A stretch of DNA of 64,000 nt from an uncultured Saprospiraceae bacterium (GTDB lineage Bacteria; Bacteroidota; Bacteroidia; Chitinophagales; Saprospiraceae), in NCBI GenBank assembly GCA_937951615.1, contig CALFBH010000026.1, positions 1-64,000 on the forward strand, given 5' to 3'. Shown here one piece after another: positions 9,301 through 17,562 of this stretch. Position numbers and translations under genes: made by a program. Position 1 is the stretch's first letter; every line of letters begins with the position of its first letter. Below the pieces are notes generated by a model. It had not been told where the DNA came from. It saw nothing but the letters and a program-made list of their open reading frames with translations, and ran no database searches.

Positions 9301-9794
9301 TCTTTTGATATCGAGCTGATTTTATTTGTTAGCATATTTGCCCGGTTTATTTTACTCGTTTCCTGAGAAAAGTATAAACTTTCTAGGTTTTGAAGACTAT
9401 AAATACAAGAAGGAATTTCTTTGAAATTGTTAAAGGATAAGTACAAAAAAATTAAATTATCTAGGCTGGCAACTGATTCTGGTAGTAAGGTTAATTGGTT
9501 GTTATCTAAAGAGAGGTATTCAAGTCTTGTAAGATTTCCTATGCTATCAGGCAGAGTTTTAATATTATTTTCCTTTAATGATAAGTTTTTTAAATTAACT
9601 AGATTTCCTATTGCCGCAGGTATATGGGATAACTTATTTGCACCAAGGTTCAGTTCTCTTAAACCTTTAAGACTAAATATTTCCTTAGGAATTTTACCTA
9701 ATCCCAAATGGTAAAAGTCTATTCTATCTGATAATCCTTTTTTGACTCTTAATATTTCATTTTTCACATAACTTGATGATTGCTTATTTTTCAT
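9301..9794 (-). pseudogene. LRR-Roc-COR-EAD gene, 5' LRR part upstream of the IS
   Basis: From the ATG at 9792-9794, about 165 residues of leucine-rich repeats are read: a run of 23-residue units such as LRELNLGANKLSHIPAAIGN and LEYLSLDNNQLTLLPESVAS. The frame meets the IS at 9299 and would end at a stop inside the element (9270). It is the sensor half of the gene continued at 8176-6309. LRR modules in bacterial ROCO proteins usually mediate ligand or partner binding. As it heads the operon, the insertion may also lower expression of the protease/NTPase and MBL genes unless the IS supplies a promoter. Confidence 0.85.
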
Positions 9795-10309
9795 TATTAC
9801 AAAGGTTTGTTTTAATTAGAATTAGGTAAACTGAACTCCGTCAAAATAATAGACACTAAGATATATACAAAAAGTAATTTTCTATACGAATTTTACCCTT
9901 AGTTTTAATCTTTTACCTACATTTTACAGTTTTCTCCGATTAGGTATGCACAAAAAATATTCATAACGTCTTTTATCCGTTCACATAATAACAATGGGTG
10001 TCTTCTGATAAAATAATTTAAGCTAGAAAATCCCCATCCCTTCCACATAAACAATCTCCACAAAATTAAGTCATGCGGCTTTTGGGCGGCAACCGCTTTT
10101 GCGGCATAAAAATTTTATTCAACAGTCAGTTTCGATTTAATTATAGAAGAAGAACGCTTAAAATCCTATAATATGTTCTTGAACTTGCACCTTAATCCAA
10201 AAAAACATAACTTGCCGACTCTTCTATATTTACCCCATAAACCTACCTGTCTTCCCATTTATCGAGTAAGGAAAATATTTCAACATGTTCGTGTAAAAGC
10301 ACAACGCTT
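9795..10309. other. Intergenic region with no gene seen
   Basis: About 515 bases of mostly A+T-rich DNA between the leftward ROCO operon and the rightward subtilase gene, so it must hold divergent promoters. A short palindromic patch (GCGGC...GGCGGCAACCGC...GCGGC, about 10075-10105) resembles REP-type hairpins. No convincing promoter box, RNA gene or second integration site was found. Confidence 0.4.
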
Positions 10310-13015
10310 ATGTCTTTTTTTACATACGGGAAAATAATACTGATGATTACTTTGCTAATAATAGGGTGGCAATGCTTACTTCTTCATGCAGACGAAATAT
10401 CTGCAAACCCGCAACATATAATAGACAGCAATGTGCCACTAGGTGCTCTTGCATCCCGCGCAGATAATGTCCGGGGAAATTATCTCCATATTGCGCAAAA
10501 TGGTGCTTTGGAAGGGGAGGGGGTTGTGATTGCAGTCAGTGATTGGCTGTCAAAACACATCGATCTCAAAGATCGCTTTATCAATGAAGCTACTGGAGAA
10601 GACTATGGTCACGGCAGTTTGGTCAGCGGTATGATTGCAGGAGAAGGCATCTTGCGACCCACTTTCAAAGGCATTGCTCCGAAATCAAAAATTATCAGTG
10701 CGCCCAGTCGTATTGCAGGTAGTCATCTGGCTGGTTTGGTGAACAACCATAATGTAGTCCTCACCGTAAAACCCTCTGGCGGACCGATAAGTTGTACAAG
10801 TGGAACGCCTTATCCTTACGGAACTTATATCCGACAAAGTATGGATTACGATACAGATATGAGGACTTATCCACAGGTTCTCCATCTGACCTCAGCGGGA
10901 AACCAGGGAAGTACTTTGTGTACGCCAGATAAGTATCATTCGATAGCAGCAGGGGCGCAATCGGCTAAAAATGTACTGACAGTTGGCGCAGTAGATATTA
11001 ATGATATACCTTACGGAAACACTAGCCGCGGACCCACCGCAGATGGCAGATTGAAACCTGAAATAGTCGCTATAGGCACAGGATTCTACACGACCCATTC
11101 CAACCACGACTATAATGGCGGCTCAGGCACAAGCTTTTCAGCACCGCAGGCAGCAGGCGGATTGGCTTTATTGTATGAACATTATCGGAATATGCACAGC
11201 GGAGCTAATCCCGATGCGGCATTGATGAAGGCTATATTTTGTAATACAAGTGAAGACTTAGGTAACCCGGGACCAGATTTTCATTATGGCTATGGCAAAA
11301 TGAATATACGAAGAGCCAAAGAACTGATGGATCAGTCAGAATATTATTTTTATAATGAACTGAATACGACAGGAGCGAGTTTTCAAGCTGATATTGCTGC
11401 ACCTGAAAACCTCCACGAATTGCGGGTGATGCTGTATTGGAATGACGAGCCAGGAAACCAGCATCTCGCAGACACAGCGGCTGTACTAGTTAATGATTTG
11501 GATATAAAAATAATAGATGAAAATGGAAATATTTATTATCCATTCAAGCTAAATCCTAATGATGTAACTGCGAATGCGACAACTGGCAAAGATCGACTCA
11601 ATAATATGGAGCAAATTATTATCCCTGCTCCAGCAAGCGGAAATTATACGGTACAGGTCGATGCTTTCAAATTGAATGGCACAGCTGCACAGGACTTTTA
11701 TGTAGTGTATGAATTATTGCATCCAGGCATTATAATCACCAGCCCTTTGCCAGAAGAAATACTGCCCGGTGGTTCTTCTAATTATTATGTAGAATGGGAT
11801 TATTATGGAAATGACATGACAGATTTTATGCTTAGTTATTCATTGGATAATGGTGTAAACTGGCTACAATTGGCAACTGTCCCACATGATAAACGTATTT
11901 TTAAATGGCTGCGCAATGACCTAGCTAACATTAATATTTCAAATGCCTTGTTCAGTATTTGTAAAACAAGCGGACTGCATTGTGATACCGTGTCAACACC
12001 TTTTAAAATATATGATGCCCTGCAAAAAACGCAGATACAAATTGCAGCAATATGCGATAATCCGAATGACAGCCAACTCAAAATAAGCTGGGAAGATATT
12101 TGTCCAGATTGCGATTACGAAATTTCTATGTACGATGAAGCCAGTAATGCCATGCTGCCGGTCATGACGACGCCAAATAATGAGTACATCATGAATTACG
12201 ATTATACCTATGGAGAAACATGGGCGGCAGTTACCGTATTATATCCTGATGGAGGGCGGAGTTTGCGCTCCAATGCAGTTCGCTTTATTCCGAATTATGT
12301 AGATGTAAAAGTATTTCTGGAAGGTGCATTAGACAGCATCAATAATCAGATGCACACTAAACTGTATGAAGGTAATTTTTTGCCCCGACAACTCAATACG
12401 ATAATCGTAGAAGACGAAGTGGTTTATAATGCTGCTTTCGTTTATGCCCAAGCACCTTTTAATTATGATGGAAATGAAGTGATGCATTGGAAAAACCAAG
12501 AGTATAAACCCAATACGGTAGATTGGGTGCTAGTTTCTCTCAGAAGTACAACTGCACCAGAAAGTGAATTTGCCAAAACAGTGGCATTGTTGCTCGATGA
12601 CGGAGGTGTAAAAATTATCGAACACGATTTTTTGAGTGGCGCACCCGACTCCTCCTTTTACCTGGTCGTCGAACATCGAAACCACCTAAGTGTGATGACA
12701 CCATATCCGATTACTTACGATTCCTGCAATGGGATTATCTGGGATTTTACGACACGGGATTCCTGGAAGGTATCGACTGTTGTCGGGCAGAAAGAAGTGC
12801 GTCCGAGTGTATTTGCCATGTTTGCAGGCAATGTCCCTAAAGCCGGCGATGAATGGAGTGATATTATGGGCGCAGATAAAACGCAATGGAGCCTAAATAA
12901 TGGACGATCAGCCTATCTACTGACAGACTTCAATCTGGATGGTGATATAAATGGCGCGGACAAAATATTATGGGATGAGAATAATGGGCTATCTTCAGGA
13001 GTTTTGAATTGGTAG
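10310..13015 (+). CDS. Secreted subtilisin-like (S8) serine protease with dockerin-like C-terminal repeats
   Basis: 901 aa. A hydrophobic segment at residues 8-27 serves as signal peptide or anchor. The S8 catalytic domain has D78 (IAVSDW), H101 (YGHGSLVSG), the oxyanion Asn N198 (SAGNQG) and S275 (GTSFSAP). A P-domain-like beta region and Fn3/Ig-like segments follow. The C-terminus has two copies of a GADK-x-W-x-NNG motif with DFNLDGDINGADK, an EF-hand/dockerin-like calcium loop seen at the ends of Bacteroidota surface proteins. No classic T9SS type-A domain is present, so export through T9SS is uncertain. It probably degrades extracellular protein. Confidence 0.85.
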   Translation: MSFFTYGKIILMITLLIIGWQCLLLHADEISANPQHIIDSNVPLGALASRADNVRGNYLHIAQNGALEGEGVVIAVSDWLSKHIDLKDRFINEATGEDYGHGSLVSGMIAGEGILRPTFKGIAPKSKIISAPSRIAGSHLAGLVNNHNVVLTVKPSGGPISCTSGTPYPYGTYIRQSMDYDTDMRTYPQVLHLTSAGNQGSTLCTPDKYHSIAAGAQSAKNVLTVGAVDINDIPYGNTSRGPTADGRLKPEIVAIGTGFYTTHSNHDYNGGSGTSFSAPQAAGGLALLYEHYRNMHSGANPDAALMKAIFCNTSEDLGNPGPDFHYGYGKMNIRRAKELMDQSEYYFYNELNTTGASFQADIAAPENLHELRVMLYWNDEPGNQHLADTAAVLVNDLDIKIIDENGNIYYPFKLNPNDVTANATTGKDRLNNMEQIIIPAPASGNYTVQVDAFKLNGTAAQDFYVVYELLHPGIIITSPLPEEILPGGSSNYYVEWDYYGNDMTDFMLSYSLDNGVNWLQLATVPHDKRIFKWLRNDLANINISNALFSICKTSGLHCDTVSTPFKIYDALQKTQIQIAAICDNPNDSQLKISWEDICPDCDYEISMYDEASNAMLPVMTTPNNEYIMNYDYTYGETWAAVTVLYPDGGRSLRSNAVRFIPNYVDVKVFLEGALDSINNQMHTKLYEGNFLPRQLNTIIVEDEVVYNAAFVYAQAPFNYDGNEVMHWKNQEYKPNTVDWVLVSLRSTTAPESEFAKTVALLLDDGGVKIIEHDFLSGAPDSSFYLVVEHRNHLSVMTPYPITYDSCNGIIWDFTTRDSWKVSTVVGQKEVRPSVFAMFAGNVPKAGDEWSDIMGADKTQWSLNNGRSAYLLTDFNLDGDINGADKILWDENNGLSSGVLNW

Positions 13016-13238
13016 CTGGGTGGATTGTGTTATTTAGTTACTGGACTTTGGAAATTAGGGTATTCGGAAATTGGGTATTAGGTTACCCAAAATAAACGCT
13101 TCATTTAATTTAGATAAGTTTAAAACGATATAAAACGCTGGCGATTAGTTTTTTATTCAAAATTTAGATTATAAATAATTCTGTTCAATTGCTTAATTGA
13201 CTTATAGCCAACAGTTTTTTCCAATGGCTATCGGGAAA

Positions 13239-13287
13239 ATTTGAATTTGAATTTGAATTTAACGTTTGAATTTGAGTTTGAATTTCC
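13239..13287. repeat. GAATTT hexamer repeat tract, copy 1
   Basis: Tandem GAATTT-like units end with TTTGAATTTGAGTTTGAA then TTTCC. The same 20-odd bases recur at 14708-14730 in front of the symporter gene. The rest of 13016-13293 has no gene. Confidence 0.6.
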
Positions 13288-13293
13288 ACTAGC

Positions 13294-13518
13294 TTATTGC
13301 CTAATACATGTACCACCCAAGTCCTCATAACGATATACCGTATCGTTGATTTCATCTCTCGTAGAGCCATTATCTCCTTCACAGATGAGACCAAGATCTT
13401 CAAGGGGCGCGACACCATCATCATAACCTGTACATTCATAGCAAAAATCTTCTTCGCAGGAAGAGAACGCTAAGACTGTGGCGATTATAAGAAGTTTAAA
13501 TAATAATTTAATACCCAT
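13294..13518 (-). CDS. Small cysteine-rich lipoprotein, function unknown
   Basis: 74 aa from the ATG at 13516-13518. A lipoprotein signal (MGIKLLFKLLIIATVLAFSSC) places the acylated Cys after the lipobox AFSS. The short mature part is acidic with an FCYEC motif and two further Cys (ICEG, GTCIR), which suggests disulfides or metal binding at the cell envelope. I do not recognise the family. It is monocistronic and divergent from the next gene. Confidence 0.55.
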   Translation of the reverse strand: MGIKLLFKLLIIATVLAFSSCEEDFCYECTGYDDGVAPLEDLGLICEGDNGSTRDEINDTVYRYEDLGGTCIRQ

Positions 13519-13645
13519 GCAAATTGAAATTGTGAATTGATATAAAAACAGCTTGACAATCAAACAGTTTTGAGGCTGCAAAGTAAATAAAAAATAAGCG
13601 AAGATTAATGTTTTTTTGGACTATTTTTGTCCTTCAATAGCAATA

Positions 13646-14605
13646 ATGAATCGTATGAAAAATGGAATTATAATTCTTACTTTATTATGGATGACCTTAT
13701 CGGTAAATGCGCAGACGGATAGCCTCGAATTTGATTTCGCCCGATTTATTTATCTGGATTCCATAACGATCACAGCTTCCCGGAGTGGTTTTGATAGCGA
13801 AGAGTTTATCGAAATGGTACAGGCAGATTCTTCTTTTTACCGGGCTTTTCGCAACCTGCGTTTTGTCAATTATACTGCCGAGAATGACATCCAGTTTTAT
13901 GATAAAAAAGACCAACCCGCTGCCTCATACCGCAGCAAAACCACACAACAAGTACAGCAGGAAGCGCAACTCACCTGCCGCACCATGCGCATAGAAAGCG
14001 AACAGATAGAAGGCAAGTATTATAAAAAATCCAGAAAACCTCGCTACTACACCACCAAAATGTATGAGCGTTTATTTTTTACCAAAGAAAAAACCTGTGA
14101 AGCAAGCATAGATGCTCCAGCTTCAGAAGACGAACCCGACGGTAAAATAGCCAAATACGTTGCGCAGCTAAAAAAGCTCATCTTCCAGCCAGGCGAAAAA
14201 GTGGATATCCCCATCATTGGTAATAAAACAGCTATTTTTGATGAAAAAATGGCAGAATATTACGACTACTCGATTGAATCAAAAATCTATAAAAACGGAA
14301 TAGATTGCTATGTGTTTGGGCTAACCGTCAAGCCAGAATATCAATCTAAAAAAACCGATAAAACAGTCGTAAAATTTCTGGAAACCTATTTTGAAAAAAA
14401 GACCTTCCAAGTCATTGCCCGCAATTATCGAGTCGCTTATTATGGCGCATTATTCGACTTTGATGTCACGATGAATGTAGAGTTAAAAAAACTGGAAGAC
14501 AATTATTTTCCCGAATTTATCAGCTATGATGGCTTTTGGAAAGTACCCACTCAAAAATTAGAAAAAGCTAAGTTTACAATCCAATTGGAAAGTTTTGAGT
14601 ATTGA
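13646..14605 (+). CDS. Secreted protein of unknown function
   Basis: 319 aa from the ATG at 13646; a second ATG at 13655 gives a cleaner signal peptide (MKNGIIILTLLWMTLSVNAQ), and an upstream TTG is less likely. The mature protein has an early ITASRSGFDSEEFIEMV segment like those in Bacteroidota secreted proteins with carboxypeptidase-like regulatory regions, then a mixed alpha/beta body rich in Lys and aromatics. There is no membrane segment or sorting domain. I cannot assign a function. Confidence 0.7.
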   Translation: MNRMKNGIIILTLLWMTLSVNAQTDSLEFDFARFIYLDSITITASRSGFDSEEFIEMVQADSSFYRAFRNLRFVNYTAENDIQFYDKKDQPAASYRSKTTQQVQQEAQLTCRTMRIESEQIEGKYYKKSRKPRYYTTKMYERLFFTKEKTCEASIDAPASEDEPDGKIAKYVAQLKKLIFQPGEKVDIPIIGNKTAIFDEKMAEYYDYSIESKIYKNGIDCYVFGLTVKPEYQSKKTDKTVVKFLETYFEKKTFQVIARNYRVAYYGALFDFDVTMNVELKKLEDNYFPEFISYDGFWKVPTQKLEKAKFTIQLESFEY

Positions 14606-14690
14606 GTTTGTTTTGCCCTCACGCACCTCGTGTCCTGAAGGACGCCCCACGCGCATGTCGTATTAGTTTTGGAATTTTACCTTTTGTTTT

Positions 14691-14730
14691 TTGAGTTTGA
14701 ATTTGTCATTTGAATTTGAGTTTGAATTTC
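14691..14730. repeat. GAATTT hexamer repeat tract, copy 2
   Basis: It shares with copy 1 the string CATTTGAATTTGAGTTTGAA (copy 1 has CG for CA) and then TTTCC. It runs straight into the promoter-like boxes of the symporter gene and supplies the TTTG of the -33 position. Confidence 0.55.
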
Positions 14731-14739
14731 CTACCTTAG
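14709..14739 (+). promoter_or_regulatory. Candidate Bacteroidota-type promoter for the symporter gene
   Basis: TTTG (14709-14712), a 19-base spacer and TACCTTAG (14732-14739) match the Bacteroidota sigma-A pattern TTTG/TAnnTTTG in all but one base. The ATG is at 14744, so the transcript would start at or next to it and be nearly leaderless. Confidence 0.4.
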
Positions 14740-14743
14740 CAAT

Positions 14744-16078
14744 ATGATAGAACGTCCACCACTTTCGACGAAAATTATTTTTGCCGTTGGCCAATTAGGT
14801 TGGTCGCTGGCCAGTTTTGGAGTGTTGAATCTCATTCCGTATTTCTTTATGCCGCCTGAAGAAGCGGGGAAGACAGATTTTCCCGATTTTATTTATCAGG
14901 GCGCGATATTGGGCATACTGACGGTAGCCGGACTGGTCAATTTCGGCGGACGTTTTTTTGATGCCATCAGCGATCCGATTATTGCCAACTGGTCGGATAA
15001 AACAACTTCCACCTTTGGAAAACGCAAAAAACTGCTCGCTATCGGAGCCTTGCCTTTCGCTTTACTTTCTGTGCTGGTTTTTGTGCCCATCAGTCCCGAT
15101 GATACTATGCTGAATACGATTTGGCTAATGGTCTTAATCGTCCTCTTTTACCTGTCTTTTTCGCTATATGTTGTACCTTATAATGCGCTGATAGGCGAGC
15201 TTGGACACGACCCAAAAGACAGGATGTTAATCAGTACACTGATTTCTGTAACCTGGGCATTGGGCTTTGTTTTAGGCGGAATGATTTATGCTTTGCAGGG
15301 CTATTTTGAAAACAGCATGCCTTCGGCGCAAGCCTTCCAGTATGGGCAGGGCATCCTGAGTGTCATTGCTTTTGTGTGCATGTTATTTCCTATTTTATTT
15401 TTAAATGAAAACAAATATTGCAAGCAAACAACTTCGTCGGTTAGTTTTGGAGAATCCATGGAAATTGTCTGGAAAAATCGGAATTTTCGCTTTTTCGTGA
15501 TTGCTGATTTGACTTATTGGGTAGCCGTGACCATCATTCAGGCAGGCGTTATTTATTACGTAACCATTTTACTGGGCATGGATAAAAGTAATGCAAGTCT
15601 ATTTGCAGCCATAGCATTCCCATTGAGTTTTGCCTGCTATATTCCAGTCAATATTTTAGTAGCCAAATACGGAAAAAAACGCATCGTCTCTTTTGGGTTC
15701 ATCTTATTTGCCCTCACTTTTTTGGTTTCTTTATTCCTGGGCAAAATGCCCTTGCCGGGAATGTGGCAATTAGGTTTACTCATCGTTCTATCTGCTATGC
15801 CCCTAGCCATTTTTGGCATCATTCCCAATGCCATTATTGCAGATGTCATCAACAAACAAGCGGAAGAAGAAGGGGAGTCACAAGCAGGTATGTTCTTTGC
15901 CTTTCGGACTTTTATGATGAAGTTGGGCGCGTCTTTTGCCTTGCTGGTCTTCCCGTCTATGTTGTTATTAGGACGCAGTGCGGAGAATGATCTTGGTGTT
16001 AGAATGACAGGTCTATTCGCACTGGTCTTCTGCTTGATAGGCTTTGTATTGTTTCAAAGATACAAAGAAGTGGTTTAA
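14744..16078 (+). CDS. MFS sugar:cation symporter, GPH (MelB-like) family
   Basis: 444 aa, about 12 membrane helices. The GPH signature in loop 2-3 is clear: GRFFDAISDPIIANWSDKT followed by FGKRK. The family imports sugars or glycosides with Na+ or H+; the substrate cannot be told here. It is a single gene, and a large palindromic repeat follows it in place of an ordinary terminator, between it and the convergent SdpI gene. Confidence 0.85.
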   Translation: MIERPPLSTKIIFAVGQLGWSLASFGVLNLIPYFFMPPEEAGKTDFPDFIYQGAILGILTVAGLVNFGGRFFDAISDPIIANWSDKTTSTFGKRKKLLAIGALPFALLSVLVFVPISPDDTMLNTIWLMVLIVLFYLSFSLYVVPYNALIGELGHDPKDRMLISTLISVTWALGFVLGGMIYALQGYFENSMPSAQAFQYGQGILSVIAFVCMLFPILFLNENKYCKQTTSSVSFGESMEIVWKNRNFRFFVIADLTYWVAVTIIQAGVIYYVTILLGMDKSNASLFAAIAFPLSFACYIPVNILVAKYGKKRIVSFGFILFALTFLVSLFLGKMPLPGMWQLGLLIVLSAMPLAIFGIIPNAIIADVINKQAEEEGESQAGMFFAFRTFMMKLGASFALLVFPSMLLLGRSAENDLGVRMTGLFALVFCLIGFVLFQRYKEVV

Positions 16079-16089
16079 GCGTTAATTTT

Positions 16090-16320
16090 GCCATGAATGC
16101 ACGAATTATAAACGAATGGTAACAGTTTAGTCGATGGTCGATGGTCGATGGTCGATGGTCGATGGTCGATGGTCGATGGTCGATGGTCGAGTGCCTTTCG
16201 GCACTCGACTATGTGCTCTTTATGCCCTGCCTATGGACTATGGACTATGGACTATGGACCATTGACCTAAACTGTTACAACAAATGAATTTTATTCGTCC
16301 GCAATTCGTGCATTCGTGGC
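16090..16320. repeat. Nested palindrome with GTCGATG heptads, between convergent genes
   Basis: From outside in: GCCATGAATGCACGAATT (16090-16107) pairs with 16303-16320 at 17 of 18 bases; GTAACAGTTTAG pairs with CTAAACTGTTAC; then about seven GTCGATG heptads on the left face CTATGGA heptads on the right around a GAGTGCC/GGCACTC hairpin. The whole could fold into one long stem and may stop transcription from both sides. Confidence 0.8.
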
Positions 16321-16333
16321 TATCTTTTTTCAC

Positions 16334-16984
16334 TCAAACTCCAACCTGTATTTTTCTAAACGCCAGATAAGAATAAACAATCGGCACAATAGAAATCAAA
16401 AGCACCAAGCCAACAAAAACACTACCCACCAAATCTTTATTACTGACTAGCAATGGAAACACCGCCATCAGAACACCACCAAGCATCCACAGTTTTCCGC
16501 CAAGGCGATGTGTGCTTTTCCAAACCTGCTCATTTTCCAATGTCCAGGGCGTGCGAATACCGATAAAATAGTTGTGCTTGATCGTTTGAAAATAATTGCC
16601 CAATGCTGCAATGAACAAACCCACCACTACAAAAATCCAGTTAATATCAGAGCCGCCTTGCTGCGAACTATAAATAATAAGCACAGAAATAATCGACATA
16701 AACAGCACCATAATAAATTTGAGCTGCTGATATTTTGCACCCATATTTTTGATTTTACCCTTCGGGTCAATTTTAGGAACAAGCAGAAAAATCAGATAAG
16801 TCAGTGGAGCCAGCAAGAGCAACATAAAAGGTAAAGTCGTTTTGCTTCCCATACGGTCAACTTCACCATTTATATCGAAATGAACAGGCACTTCTGCCGG
16901 AAGACTGCCCCATATTATAGCCAGATAAATAAAAGGAATTGCCATTAAAATCAGGATAAGAATTTCACTTTTTAAATATTTCAT
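16334..16984 (-). CDS. sdpI: SdpI-family integral membrane protein
   Basis: 216 aa, six predicted membrane helices. It combines an N-terminal DUF1648-like segment (LPAEVPVHFDINGEVDRMGSK) with the SdpI signature NYFIGIRTPWTLENEQVW and HRLGGKLW. In Bacillus, SdpI protects against the SdpC toxin and sequesters the SdpR repressor. It is translated four bases after the stop of the adjacent SdpR-like repressor, the same pairing as in Bacillus. No SdpC-like toxin gene is visible in the window. Confidence 0.85.
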   Translation of the reverse strand: MKYLKSEILILILMAIPFIYLAIIWGSLPAEVPVHFDINGEVDRMGSKTTLPFMLLLLAPLTYLIFLLVPKIDPKGKIKNMGAKYQQLKFIMVLFMSIISVLIIYSSQQGGSDINWIFVVVGLFIAALGNYFQTIKHNYFIGIRTPWTLENEQVWKSTHRLGGKLWMLGGVLMAVFPLLVSNKDLVGSVFVGLVLLISIVPIVYSYLAFRKIQVGV

Positions 16985-16988
16985 CGTC

Positions 16989-17243
16989 TTATTTATTTAG
17001 ATTGATAAACCATTTTAATACATCTTCCAATACCGTCGTATTGATAGAATAGAGAACAAATTGCCCCTGCTTTTCAGCCATCACCAGATCTGCCTGCTTC
17101 AGCTTATCCAGGTGATGCGAAATACTGGGCTTGGAAATACTAAATTCCTCCGCTATTTCCCCTGCTGTCATATCTCGCTTTTTGAGGAGTTCCAAAATAT
17201 CCCGACGCGTCGCATCATTGAGTGCTTTGAATATTTTATTCAT
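16989..17243 (-). CDS. sdpR: ArsR-family repressor, SdpR-like
   Basis: 84 aa winged-helix protein. It opens with NKIFKALNDATRRDILELL, typical of ArsR/SdpR, and has the recognition helix region SISKPSISHHLDKLKQADLV. It lacks the ArsR metal-binding Cys motif, so it is probably not a metal sensor. It heads the operon with the SdpI gene and has a matching palindrome upstream, which suggests autoregulation. Confidence 0.85.
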   Translation of the reverse strand: MNKIFKALNDATRRDILELLKKRDMTAGEIAEEFSISKPSISHHLDKLKQADLVMAEKQGQFVLYSINTTVLEDVLKWFINLNK

Positions 17244-17265
17244 TTTGATGTTTAGGTAATTAATT

Positions 17266-17285
17266 ATTTAGTCAAATATCTAAAT
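17266..17285. promoter_or_regulatory. Candidate SdpR operator
   Basis: A 20-bp palindrome, ATTTAG-TCAAATAT-CTAAAT, 22 bases upstream of the sdpR start codon. Size and position suit an ArsR-family dimer. Inferred, not tested. Confidence 0.4.
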
Positions 17286-17330
17286 ATTAATTCAAAAAAT
17301 CAAATTTTACACTAAAAAAAATCTAATTAC

Positions 17331-17444
17331 TTAGATGGACAAAGTATTGAAAATGGCATAGCTCCAGATATTTATGTAGATGAAGACCCTGCCACAACTG
17401 ATGTAGATGAGATCATTGAAAAGGCATTAGAATTATTGGATTGA
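17331..17444 (+). pseudogene. C-terminal remnant of an S41 (C-terminal processing) peptidase
   Basis: The frame reads LDGQSIENGIAPDIYV, then DEIIEKALELLD and a stop. This is the standard end of S41/Ctp peptidases (G-x-SIE-x-GI-x-PDI, then an iekAl helix). In-frame stops lie just upstream and no start codon or PDZ/catalytic part exists, so it is a relic of a deleted gene left between sdpR and the T9SS gene. Confidence 0.55.
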
Positions 17445-17447
17445 GTA

Positions 17448-17476
17448 TAAAAAAAGCAGCCACATCACTGTGGCTG
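17448..17476 (-). terminator. Rho-independent terminator for the Ig-repeat T9SS gene
   Basis: On the minus strand an 8-bp stem CAGCCACA/TGTGGCTG with a four-base loop is followed by CTTTTTTT. It lies past the stop at 17563, after the REP pair. Confidence 0.65.
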
Positions 17477-17480
17477 AACC

Positions 17481-17550
17481 GAACACCGTACCGACGACTT
17501 TAGCCGTCGCAGGGAACATTGACGGCTAAAGTCGTCAGTACGGTGTTTTC
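17481..17550. repeat. REP-like inverted pair 1 (GACGGCTAAAGTCGTC family)
   Basis: The arm 17481-17508 (CCGACGACTTTAGCCGTC core) is mirrored at 17521-17550 after a 12-base loop. It lies 12 bases past the stop of the T9SS gene and before its terminator. Five such pairs occur in the window. Confidence 0.8.
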
Positions 17551-17562
17551 GGTCAGTATATG

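Noticed and set aside
16131-16200. Regular heptad arrays as a possible CRISPR
   Set aside because: Units are seven bases in direct tandem without spacers and are mirrored into palindromes; no cas genes are present.
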